Assembly: GCF_004364325.1 (NCBI RefSeq)
Contig: NZ_SOCP01000003.1
Coordinates: 62,001-126,000 of the forward strand
DNA length: 64,000 bases
Source of the DNA: Actinophytocola oryzae
GTDB taxonomy: Bacteria > Actinomycetota > Actinomycetes > Mycobacteriales > Pseudonocardiaceae
Reading direction: 5' to 3'
Numbering within the stretch: the first letter of the stretch is position 1; every line of letters starts with the position of its first letter. The notes under the pieces were generated by a model, which made no database searches, was not told the DNA's origin, and saw only the letters and a program-made list of their open reading frames with translations. Positions 41,169-48,371 of this stretch are shown one piece after another. The translations under genes and the position numbers were made by a program.

Positions 41169-41831
41169 GTGACCATAAGCGTGCTCATCGCGGACGATCA
41201 GGAGATCGTCCGCACGGGGCTGGCCATGATCCTGGGCGCACAACCCGACATCGAGGTCGTCGCCACCGCGGAGGACGGCAAACAGGCGGTCGAACACGCC
41301 GGCAGGCTCCGCCCGGACGTGTGCCTGTTCGACATCCGGATGCCGGAGCTGGACGGCATCGAGGCCACCCGCAGGCTCGCGGGCCCGGACGTCGCCGACC
41401 CACTGGCAGTCGTGGTGATCACGACGTTCGACCTCGACGAGTACGTCTACGCAGCGCTGCGAGCGGGCGCACGCGGGTTCCTGCTGAAGAACGCGGGCAT
41501 CGACATGCTGTCCCAGGCCGTGCACGCCGCCGCGAACGGCGACGCGCTCATCGCCCCCAGCGTCACCGCGCGGCTGCTGTCGACCTTCGCGAAGGCCGGG
41601 CCGTCGTCGTCCCCGGTCCAGCCCATCGACCCGCTCACCGACCGCGAGGAGCAGATCCTCGCGGCGGTCGCGCGTGGCCGCACCAACAACGAGATCGCCG
41701 GCGAGCTGTACATCACGCTGAGCACGGTGAAGTCACACATCACGAGCCTCATGACCAAGCTCGGCGCCCGCAACCGGGTCGAGATCGCGATGTGGGCGTA
41801 CGAGACGAACCGCGTGCGGCCTGGGCGGTAG
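41169..41831 (+). CDS. NarL-type response regulator
   Basis: A 220-residue response regulator partnered with the preceding kinase. The receiver domain begins SVLIADDQEIVRTGL with the acidic pair, the phospho-acceptor Asp is in VCLFDIRMPELDG, and the Thr and Lys of the switch are in VVVITTFDLDEYV and GFLLKNAG. The LuxR-type HTH is DPLTDREEQILAAVARGRTN to TVKSHITSLMTKLGARNR at the C-terminus. Start GTG 41169 with GGGGGTGA upstream. Target genes are unknown; the DUF2306 and oxidoreductase genes next in line could be. Confidence 0.93.
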   Translation: MTISVLIADDQEIVRTGLAMILGAQPDIEVVATAEDGKQAVEHAGRLRPDVCLFDIRMPELDGIEATRRLAGPDVADPLAVVVITTFDLDEYVYAALRAGARGFLLKNAGIDMLSQAVHAAANGDALIAPSVTARLLSTFAKAGPSSSPVQPIDPLTDREEQILAAVARGRTNNEIAGELYITLSTVKSHITSLMTKLGARNRVEIAMWAYETNRVRPGR

Positions 41832-41926
41832 CCGAAAGTACGACCCGGCTCCCGGACGATAGGACGGCCCGATCGCGGCCCAACTTCCGATGAGCCGGGG
41901 CCCCTCGCGGCGGCACGATTTGCCGC

Positions 41927-42571
41927 ATGACGACGACGGTTAGTCGCCCCACGACCCGGCGGCGGTGGCTGGTGCCTGCCGTGCTGATCACGTTCAGCGC
42001 CATCCCGGTAACCGCGGGCATCGTGCGTGTCGGTCAGCTGGTCGCGGGTGGACCCATCACCGAGGAGAGCGCCCGGTTCTTCGCCTCGCCGGTGCCGCTG
42101 ATCCTGCACATCGTCGGCGCGACCACGTTCACCGTGCTCGGCGGGTTCCAGTTCTCGCGGAGTCTGCGGCGCCACCGGTGGCATCGGGTCGCCGGGCGGA
42201 TCGTGATTCCGGCGGGTCTCGTCGCGGCGGCGGCCGCGTTGTGGATGGCGTTGTTCTACCCGAAGCCGCCCGGTGACGGCGCCCTGCTCGAGGTGTTCCG
42301 GCTGGTGTTCGGGACGTTCATGTTCGTCGCGCTCGTGCTCGGCTATCAGGCGATCCGGCGCCACGACGTCAGCGCGCACCGCGCCTGGCTGACCCGCGCC
42401 TACCTGGTCGGCATCGGCGCGGACACGCAGGCGGTGCTCACGGGGATCTACGTGGGTGCCGTCGGTCAGCCCGGCGTGACCGCCAGGGCGTTGTTGCTCG
42501 GCGGGGCGTGGGTGCTCAACCTCGCCGTCGCCGAAGTGATCATCCACAGGATGCGGAGGAGAACCCCGTGA
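41927..42571 (+). CDS. DUF2306 membrane protein
   Basis: A 214-residue integral membrane protein of the DUF2306 family with about six hydrophobic segments (VPAVLITFSAIPVTAGIV, LILHIVGATTFTVLGG, IVIPAGLVAAAAALWMALF, VFGTFMFVALVLGYQAI and others). Histidines in RRHRWHRVAGR and RRHDVSAHRAWLTRAY are the kind conserved in the family, which is thought related to cytochrome b561-like or ferric reductase folds. The stop overlaps the start of the quinone oxidoreductase-like gene, so the two work together, perhaps in membrane redox chemistry. Confidence 0.85.
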   Translation: MTTTVSRPTTRRRWLVPAVLITFSAIPVTAGIVRVGQLVAGGPITEESARFFASPVPLILHIVGATTFTVLGGFQFSRSLRRHRWHRVAGRIVIPAGLVAAAAALWMALFYPKPPGDGALLEVFRLVFGTFMFVALVLGYQAIRRHDVSAHRAWLTRAYLVGIGADTQAVLTGIYVGAVGQPGVTARALLLGGAWVLNLAVAEVIIHRMRRRTP

Positions 42572-43563
42572 AAGCGATCGTGCAGGACCGTTACGGCTCA
42601 CCGGACGTGCTGGAGTTCCGGGCGGTGGACACCCCGGTGGCCGATGACGACGAGGTGCTCGTCGAGGTGCACGCGGCGTCGGTCAACGCCGCCGACTGGC
42701 ACATCATGCGTGGCGACCCCTACATCGCGCGGCTCACGGGCTCGGGGGTCGGCGGGTTGCGTGCCCCGGCCTCGAAGATCCGGGGCTGTGACTTCGCGGG
42801 TCGGGTCGCGGCGACGGGCAGGAACGTCACCGGGTTCGAGCCGGGTGACGAGGTGTTCGGCGATCTCGGCCCGCGCGGCGGCACGTTCGCCGAGTTCGTG
42901 GCCGTGCCCGCGGGCCAGGTCGCGCACAAGCCGTCGAACCTGACGTTCGAGCAGGCCGCGGCGGTGCCCCTGGCCGCGAACACGGCGTTGATCGGTCTGC
43001 GGGACGACGCGAAGGTCCAGGCGGGGCAACGGGTTCTGATCAACGGCGCGTCCGGTGGGGTCGGCACGTTCGCGGTGCAGCTCGCGAAGTCCTACGGCGC
43101 CGAGGTGACCGCGGTGTGCAGCACGAGGAACGCGGCGCTGGTGCGGGATCTCGGCGCCGACCACGTCGTCGACTACACCCGCGAGGACTTCACGCGGAAC
43201 GGGCGGCGCTACGACGTGCTGTTCGACCTGGTGGGCAACCATTCGCTCGGCGCGTTCCGGCGCGCGCTCACACCCGAGGGGGTGTTCCTGCTGTCGGGCG
43301 GCGGCACGTCGGAGGGCGGCAGCCTGGTCGGTCCGATGGGGTTGTTCGTCAAGGCGCAGCTGATGGCGCGCTTCGTCCGCCAGCGCCTGGTCACGGTGGT
43401 CGAGGTGCCGAGCAGTGCGAACCTGGTGGCGCTGCGGGAGCTGATCGAGGCAGGCGAGATCACCCCGGTGATCGACCGGATCTATCCGCTCGGTGAGGCC
43501 GCCGAGGCCATCCGGTACGTCGAGCGGGAGCATGCCCGCGCGAAGGTGGTCGTCACGGTGTGA
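42568..43563 (+). CDS. NAD(P)-dependent quinone oxidoreductase-like MDR enzyme
   Basis: A 331-residue zinc-free medium-chain dehydrogenase/reductase. The GTG 42568 start overlaps the DUF2306 stop; GGAGGA lies eight bases upstream. The N-terminal GroES-like domain (residues 1-130, HAASVNAADWHIMRGD) lacks zinc-binding Cys clusters. The nucleotide-binding domain has VLINGASGGVGTFAVQLAKSYG. A C-terminal IDRIYPLGEAAEAIRYVEREHARAKVV matches NADPH:quinone reductases. Translationally coupled to the DUF2306 membrane protein. Confidence 0.9.
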   Translation: MKAIVQDRYGSPDVLEFRAVDTPVADDDEVLVEVHAASVNAADWHIMRGDPYIARLTGSGVGGLRAPASKIRGCDFAGRVAATGRNVTGFEPGDEVFGDLGPRGGTFAEFVAVPAGQVAHKPSNLTFEQAAAVPLAANTALIGLRDDAKVQAGQRVLINGASGGVGTFAVQLAKSYGAEVTAVCSTRNAALVRDLGADHVVDYTREDFTRNGRRYDVLFDLVGNHSLGAFRRALTPEGVFLLSGGGTSEGGSLVGPMGLFVKAQLMARFVRQRLVTVVEVPSSANLVALRELIEAGEITPVIDRIYPLGEAAEAIRYVEREHARAKVVVTV

Positions 43564-43567
43564 TCGT

Positions 43568-43626
43568 GCGCCGGCCGGCAAGCGCCTTTCCACCCCGTGG
43601 GAACGGTTGACCGTGCCGGCCGGCGC
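43568..43626. terminator. Inverted repeat after oxidoreductase gene
   Basis: 13-bp perfect arms GCGCCGGCCGGCA (43568-43580) and TGCCGGCCGGCGC (43614-43626) with a 33-base loop, directly after the MDR gene and before a short leader-like ORF. A terminator or part of an attenuation structure. Confidence 0.5.
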
Positions 43627-43642
43627 CTGCGAAGGTCGGTGC

Positions 43643-43723
43643 ATGACCACCGGCACGACTCCCGTCGGCCGCCTGCACGTCGCGTTCCGCCTGCAGGCGA
43701 GCGCGAGCTGTCCGTCGCACTGA
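43643..43723 (+). CDS. Putative cysteine-type leader peptide
   Basis: A 26-residue ORF starting at ATG 43643 with GAAGG six bases upstream. Its sequence, MTTGTTPVGRLHVAFRLQAS followed by ASCPSH, resembles the short actinomycete leader peptides with a (R/L)HVDLLR...SS..C pattern that normally precede sulfur and cysteine metabolism genes. Here the next gene, 22 bases downstream, is tRNA-Cys. The resemblance is from memory of the family pattern and the peptide is too short for certainty. Confidence 0.45.
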   Translation: MTTGTTPVGRLHVAFRLQASASCPSH

Positions 43724-43745
43724 CCGCGCCGTCCCCGGCGCTTGC

Positions 43746-43816
43746 GGCGAAGTGGCCGAGTGGTTAGGCAGTGGCCTGCAAAGCCTCGCACGCGGGTTCG
43801 AATCCCGTCTTCGCCT
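43746..43816 (+). tRNA. tRNA-Cys (anticodon GCA)
   Basis: 71-base tRNA. Acceptor arms GGCGAAG (43746-43752) and CTTCGCC (43809-43815) pair fully, with discriminator U at 43816. The anticodon GCA is at 43778-43780 in loop CTGCAAA. The T arm is CGGG-TTCGAAT-CCCG. CCA is not encoded. Confidence 0.96.
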
Positions 43817-43844
43817 CGATCACGTCGTCTGAGTACCCTCGCTC

Positions 43845-44315
43845 ATGCCCTACACGAGCCCCGTCGACGTCATGCTCCTCCTGGTCCGCGACGGGCGGGT
43901 CCTGCTCGCTCGGCGCCAGAACACCGGCTACGCCGACGGCCAGTGGAACCTGCCGTCCGGCAAGCTCGAGGATGGCGAGGACGTGGTTGCCGCGATCATC
44001 CGCGAAGCACGCGAGGAGATCGCGATCGAGCTGGGTCGCGGCGAGCTGGACATGGCCGCGGCGCTGCACTGCCGCCACCCGGACGGCCAGGCACGCGTCG
44101 GTTTCTTCTTCCACGCCCGCCGGTGGCGTGGCGAACCCGACAACGCCGAACCGCACAAGTGCTCGGAGATCGGCTGGTTTCCGCTCGACCGGCTCCCGGT
44201 GGACACCGTGCCCTACACCCGGGCCGGGATCGAGTTGTTCCTTCGCCGTGAGCCGTTCGGTCTGCACGGCTGGCCACCCATCGCCGAACCGGCGGTGGAG
44301 TGGTCTCAGCGATAG
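43845..44315 (+). CDS. Nudix hydrolase
   Basis: A 156-residue Nudix protein. The Nudix box runs GKLEDGEDVVAAIIREAREE followed by IAIEL, matching GX5EX7REUXEEXGU except that the Gly near the end is Ala. The start ATG 43845 lies 29 bases after the tRNA. A small all-domain protein, it probably hydrolyses a nucleoside diphosphate derivative; the substrate is not predictable. The last 10 bases overlap the convergent GH29 gene. Confidence 0.92.
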   Translation: MPYTSPVDVMLLLVRDGRVLLARRQNTGYADGQWNLPSGKLEDGEDVVAAIIREAREEIAIELGRGELDMAAALHCRHPDGQARVGFFFHARRWRGEPDNAEPHKCSEIGWFPLDRLPVDTVPYTRAGIELFLRREPFGLHGWPPIAEPAVEWSQR

Positions 44316-46606
44316 CTCACCTTGAACGTCCACGCCCGGTTGCCTGCGGCTCTGGCGGCGGCGGGCACGTCGATGACGAGACTGCCGTCCTGCCAGGTCC
44401 ACCGCAGCGCGTGGTCGTAGCCGAGCATCGTGACCCGGTCGCCCGCGCGGATGGGCACGGGCGCGTCGACGACGACCTGGTCGCCTGGTTCTTCCAGTGA
44501 CGTGATGTAGAAGGCGTCGTTCTGTTTCACGGTGAAGCGCAGCGGTCCCTGCGCGGCCATCCGCGACCAGTAGGTGGTGCCGTAGACGGATTCGCCGTTG
44601 ACGCGCAGCCACTCGCCGGTCTCCCGTAGCCGTGTCCGCATGATGTCCGGGATGGAGCCGTCGGCACGCGGGCCGATGTCCAGCAGGAAGTTGCCGTTCT
44701 TGCTGGTGACGTCGACGAGCGTGTCCACGACCTCGTCGGCCGTCATGTACAGGTCGTCCGGCGTGGCCTGGTTGTAGCCGTAGGATCTCGGGTCGAGGCC
44801 TCGGCTCGCCTCCCACTTCCGCACGACCGTGTCCGGGTAGGTCGTGTACTCGGGGGTGGTGAAGTCGTGGGTGGGGATGCCGCAGCGGTCGTCGACCGTC
44901 ACGTCCTTCGGCGAGGGCCGGTTCTTGGCGTGGTTGAAGTACTCCGCGAGGACTGTGCGGCTGTCGTTGTCGCCGCCGATGTCGCACCAGATCACGTCGG
45001 GGTCGTACTGTTCGACGATCTCCCGCATCTGTGGCGCCTGGTAGTCGTGCACGAAGTCGCGGCCGGGCTGGTACCCGGTGTAGGGCTCGGGCGCGCCCGT
45101 GTACGGGTTCCGGGGGCCGTGTCCCATCCACGGGCTGTCCGGGTTGTACCACTCGGGCATCGAGAAGTAGAGGCCGTTGCGCAGTTCCGGGGTGTACTCG
45201 CGTGACGCGGCGAACAGGTCGCCGACGAGGTCGCGGTGGGGTCCGAGGTCGACGGAGTCGCGGCCGGACACCGCGGAGTCGAAGAGCGCGAAACCCTCGT
45301 GGTGCTTGGCGGTGAGCACGTAGTACTTCGCGCCTGCGCCCTGGATCATCCGCACCCACGCGGCCGGGTCGAACCTCGCCGCGGTGAAGCCGGGGATGAA
45401 GTCGTCGTAGGCGAAGTCCTCGCCGTAGGTCTGCGCGTGGTGGGCGTGGACGGCGTTGTCGGGGTCCTCCATCCAGCGCCAGTACCACTCCGCGTACTGC
45501 TCCCCCGGCGGCGACCACGCGGGCACCGAGTACAGGCCCCAGTGGATGAAGATGCCGAACTTGGCGTCGTCGAACCAGTAGGGCGACTCGTGACCGCCGA
45601 GTGACGCGTCGGTCGCCTGGTAGTCCGCGACGCCGAGGGTGAACCGGACGGGTTGTTCGGCGCGCAGCCGTTTCCCGGTGACCACGACCTTTCCGTTGAC
45701 GATCGTGTCGACGGGTGCGCCGGTGCGGGTGATGCCGATCCGCACGCGGGCCTCCTCGCCGGGGGCGAGTCTGCGGATGGTGGCGGGCTGGACGGTCCTG
45801 GCGCCGAACACCTCGGCGGACACCGAGACCGCGTCCTGTGTGGTGATCCACTCGTCGCCGAGGTTCACGACCGTGGCCTCGACGGCCTGGACGCCGCCGG
45901 TCAGGAGTTTCGGGGTGGACCGTGCGCCGCGTAGCGCGAGGAGCGTGCCGGTGGCGGCGGGCTGCAGGGTGAGCGCGAACACGTGGAGGCTGGACTCGTT
46001 GGGGCGCGGGGGGTTGGTGGTCGGCAGGGTGACGCCGACGGCGGCGCGGGAGGAGTCGAGCCAGATGCGCGCGACCGAGATGGACACCGGGTGTTGGTCG
46101 GTGCCGCCGTCCGGGGTGTACCGGAAGGGTGCGGCGATCTGGCCTGCGCCGCTGTACCAGTCGGGGCCGGCGAGGGAGGCGGTGGTCGTGGTGCCGTCGG
46201 TGTAGTGGACGGTCGCGGTGCCGGAGGCCATGCCGTAGCTGCCGGCGACGAGCAGGTACGCGCTGTGGTAGTGCCCTTCCGGCAGGTCGAGGCGTTGTCC
46301 CGTCGCGACGGCGTTGTTGTCGGCGCCCGCCGCCGCGCTCGGGAACGCGTAGGGGACACCGTCCACCGTGATCTGGCCGGTCGGCAGTGCCTCGGCGGGG
46401 AAGGTGTAGCCGGAGCCGTCGAAGCTGCCGTCTCGCGCGGACGCGGAGTCGATGCCGTCGTTGTCGAAGTAGCGGTCGATTGGTACGACGACCGGGGTGG
46501 GCGCGACGGCGTCCGGTGGCGCCGCGACAGCGGGCGCGGGCACGATTCCGCAGAGGAAAGCGGTTGCGGCAAGCAGGGACAGGGTGAGCCTCGGTCGCGG
46601 TCGCAT
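44306..46606 (-). CDS. Secreted GH29 alpha-L-fucosidase with N-terminal accessory domains
   Basis: A 766-residue exported glycosidase. The start is ATG 46604-46606, after GGAG; the open frame extends to 46678 without a site. Signal peptide residues 1-28 (LTLSLLAATAFLCGIVPAPAVA). The first 300 residues form beta-sandwich domains (IDRYFDNDGIDSASARDGSF opens one, and an Ig-like AVEATVVNLGDEWITTQDAV section follows). The catalytic barrel then has KFGIFIHWGLYSVPAWSP, YYVLTAKHHEGFALFDS and the nucleophile Asp region DVIWCDIGGDN of GH29, plus NGNFLLDIGPRADG. It probably releases fucose from plant or glycoprotein glycans. Confidence 0.92.
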   Translation of the reverse strand: MRPRPRLTLSLLAATAFLCGIVPAPAVAAPPDAVAPTPVVVPIDRYFDNDGIDSASARDGSFDGSGYTFPAEALPTGQITVDGVPYAFPSAAAGADNNAVATGQRLDLPEGHYHSAYLLVAGSYGMASGTATVHYTDGTTTTASLAGPDWYSGAGQIAAPFRYTPDGGTDQHPVSISVARIWLDSSRAAVGVTLPTTNPPRPNESSLHVFALTLQPAATGTLLALRGARSTPKLLTGGVQAVEATVVNLGDEWITTQDAVSVSAEVFGARTVQPATIRRLAPGEEARVRIGITRTGAPVDTIVNGKVVVTGKRLRAEQPVRFTLGVADYQATDASLGGHESPYWFDDAKFGIFIHWGLYSVPAWSPPGEQYAEWYWRWMEDPDNAVHAHHAQTYGEDFAYDDFIPGFTAARFDPAAWVRMIQGAGAKYYVLTAKHHEGFALFDSAVSGRDSVDLGPHRDLVGDLFAASREYTPELRNGLYFSMPEWYNPDSPWMGHGPRNPYTGAPEPYTGYQPGRDFVHDYQAPQMREIVEQYDPDVIWCDIGGDNDSRTVLAEYFNHAKNRPSPKDVTVDDRCGIPTHDFTTPEYTTYPDTVVRKWEASRGLDPRSYGYNQATPDDLYMTADEVVDTLVDVTSKNGNFLLDIGPRADGSIPDIMRTRLRETGEWLRVNGESVYGTTYWSRMAAQGPLRFTVKQNDAFYITSLEEPGDQVVVDAPVPIRAGDRVTMLGYDHALRWTWQDGSLVIDVPAAARAAGNRAWTFKVSYR

Positions 46607-46685
46607 ACACACTCCAACGGGTGCAGCCCTCAGCCATCCGATGATTCGATGCTGCTGGAGTCGACCACGTGAAGTCAAGGGTGGC

Positions 46686-47297
46686 TTACGCGACGAGCAT
46701 GTAGCTCATGCCGAGCGCCATGAAGATCTGGCATGTCGCTGTCAGCCGGGGCGCGGTGAGCAGGGCGGGCACGCGGGCGTCGCACGAGGGGGTGGCACGT
46801 ACCGCCCGGATCCCCAGAATTGTTGCGTGCACAACGAAGTATGTCGCGAATCCCCACCCGACGACCGGCAGTGCGAGGTCCGCGTCGTGCATCCCGGGCA
46901 TCCACGGTGCGGCCATCCCGTGGTGGCCGTCGCCGCTCGGCATCGCCGTGAGCATGTAGAGCATGGCGAGCCCGGCGACGGCGTGGTGCAGGCTGCCGCC
47001 GTGCCAGCCGACGTCGGCGGCCTGGGAATGCCTTTGTCTCAGCCACGAGGCCGCGAACCACGACGTGCTCACGAGGAACGCCGTCTGCCAGCCCGCGACC
47101 GGGATGGGGCCGCCGACCGGCGAGCACATGACGGCCATGCCCGCGCACATCATGCCGTGGCCGACGTCGGTCGCCCGGTGGCAGCCGAGGTAGATGCCCG
47201 GCACGTGCCGGGCGCGTGCCAGTCGGAACACGCAGTATGCCGCCACGGCAAGGAAGAGGATGGTGAGTGTCCAGCGCAACCAGTCCGGACCGGCCAT
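46686..47297 (-). CDS. DUF5134 membrane protein, Met/His-rich
   Basis: A 203-residue polytopic membrane protein of the DUF5134 family. It is rich in Met and His next to Cys: VGHGMMCAGMAVMCSPVGGP, SGDGHHGMAAPWMPGMHDAD and IFMALGMSYMLVA. Such content suggests metal, perhaps copper, handling, but this is inference. About five hydrophobic segments. It follows a small 58-residue gene on the same strand, with a hairpin between them (47341-47372). Confidence 0.82.
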   Translation of the reverse strand: MAGPDWLRWTLTILFLAVAAYCVFRLARARHVPGIYLGCHRATDVGHGMMCAGMAVMCSPVGGPIPVAGWQTAFLVSTSWFAASWLRQRHSQAADVGWHGGSLHHAVAGLAMLYMLTAMPSGDGHHGMAAPWMPGMHDADLALPVVGWGFATYFVVHATILGIRAVRATPSCDARVPALLTAPRLTATCQIFMALGMSYMLVA

Positions 47298-47340
47298 GTC
47301 GGTGACGCTCCCAGGTAGGCCACGACAGGGGAAGCACGAC

Positions 47341-47372
47341 GCGGCCCCCGGGATGCGGGAGACCGGGGCCGC
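47341..47372 (-). terminator. Hairpin between 58-residue gene and DUF5134 gene
   Basis: GCGGCCCC (47341-47348) pairs with GGGGCCGC (47365-47372), 58 bases downstream of the small gene's stop on the minus strand. May partly terminate its transcript. Confidence 0.55.
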
Positions 47373-47429
47373 TGTGCAGATAGTGCGCGTTCGGTCGGGG
47401 GCGACGACCGAAGGAGGGTGGCGCTCGGG

Positions 47430-47606
47430 TCAGCAGAGGTTGGACAGCCGCGTGCGGTGCAGCTCGGCGGCGCGGCCGGCACTCTCCGAGTGGATGCGGC
47501 AGTGCTCGCTGCGATCGGCGGCGATGCCCGCCGCGTCGAGCGCGGCGCGGGTGGCGCTGAGGACGCCACCACCGCCCGCTTCGTAGGATTTCCTGGCGGT
47601 GGTCAT
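47430..47606 (-). CDS. 58-residue Cys-containing small protein
   Basis: A small gene with ATG at 47604-47606 and a good ribosome site (AGGAGAAGGG, about 8 bases upstream). The product begins MTTARKSYEAGGGGVLSATR, is otherwise helical and Ala-rich, has His and Cys in SEHCRIHSES, and ends RTRLSNLC with a C-terminal Cys. No family is recognised. It precedes the Met/His-rich DUF5134 membrane protein with a hairpin between, so it might be a metal-binding or secreted peptide of the same unit. The overlapping plus-strand frame lacks a ribosome site. Confidence 0.6.
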   Translation of the reverse strand: MTTARKSYEAGGGGVLSATRAALDAAGIAADRSEHCRIHSESAGRAAELHRTRLSNLC

Positions 47607-47888
47607 GACGTATTTCCCTTCTCCTGACGAGAAGTTCGAGAAAGTGCGTCACCGTTGCCGGCTTCCAGGTGATGACCCTGATCCTGGTCAGGCACCCCCG
47701 CCATGTCAACTCGCCGTGGCAATCAGGGGACTCCGCTGCGCGGTGCGCCCTGCACGGCCGTAGACCCCGACGGCCATGATCAGTAGCCCGCGGTAGTCCG
47801 CCGGGAACCAGAGAGTGATCCTCTCCGACTACTCTCATGAGGCCTTCCCGAAGCGATCATGAAGAATTCACACCGGAGAGGTGACGAG

Positions 47889-48191
47889 ATGCGACGACTA
47901 CGCCTGCGCTGCGAGGACTGTGGGGAGGTGACACTGCCGGCGAGCGACGTCATCGTCTCCGGTGCGGCCGAACCAGGCCGGGTGAACTGTTCGTTCCGCT
48001 GTCCCGTGTGCGGCGGCGCCAGCGAGCAGGGCTGCGACGTCGCGGCCGGCAGACTGCTGTTGATGGGCGGCGCGAGGACGAGACCGGCAGCCGAGCCCGT
48101 GGCGCCGCCTATCGGTCTCGCGGACCTGGTACTGCTGCGTGAGCTGCTGAACCGTCCCGACTTCGTGGACATCATGGCGAAGAAAGGCTGA
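47889..48191 (+). CDS. Small zinc-ribbon protein
   Basis: A 100-residue protein starting at ATG 47889 with GGAGAGG upstream. Residues 7-60 form a zinc-ribbon: LRCEDCGEV and FRCPVCGGASEQGC supply two Cys-x-x-Cys pairs. The C-terminal half (GLADLVLLRELLNRPDFVDI) is helical. No DNA-binding domain is evident. Such small ribbons are widespread in actinomycetes without known function. It stands alone with a terminator after it. Confidence 0.8.
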   Translation: MRRLRLRCEDCGEVTLPASDVIVSGAAEPGRVNCSFRCPVCGGASEQGCDVAAGRLLLMGGARTRPAAEPVAPPIGLADLVLLRELLNRPDFVDIMAKKG

Positions 48192-48319
48192 CGCGAGCCG
48201 TTCGTCGCCCGGACTCATCCTCGATGGACATATCGTCGGATGGCGATCCGGAAAGTCGCGCGCGTTCAGGACCGTTCCCGAGTAGACGCCCACCACCCGT
48301 TCGTGCGACCCACGTTCCG

Positions 48320-48351
48320 GCGCGTAGGTGACAACGACGTCACCTACGCGC
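48320..48351. terminator. Bidirectional terminator
   Basis: Perfect 13-bp stem (48320-48332 with 48339-48351), 6-base loop, between the convergent zinc-ribbon and acyltransferase genes. Confidence 0.8.
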
Positions 48352-48371
48352 TCACCTCGTGCCAGTGGCCG

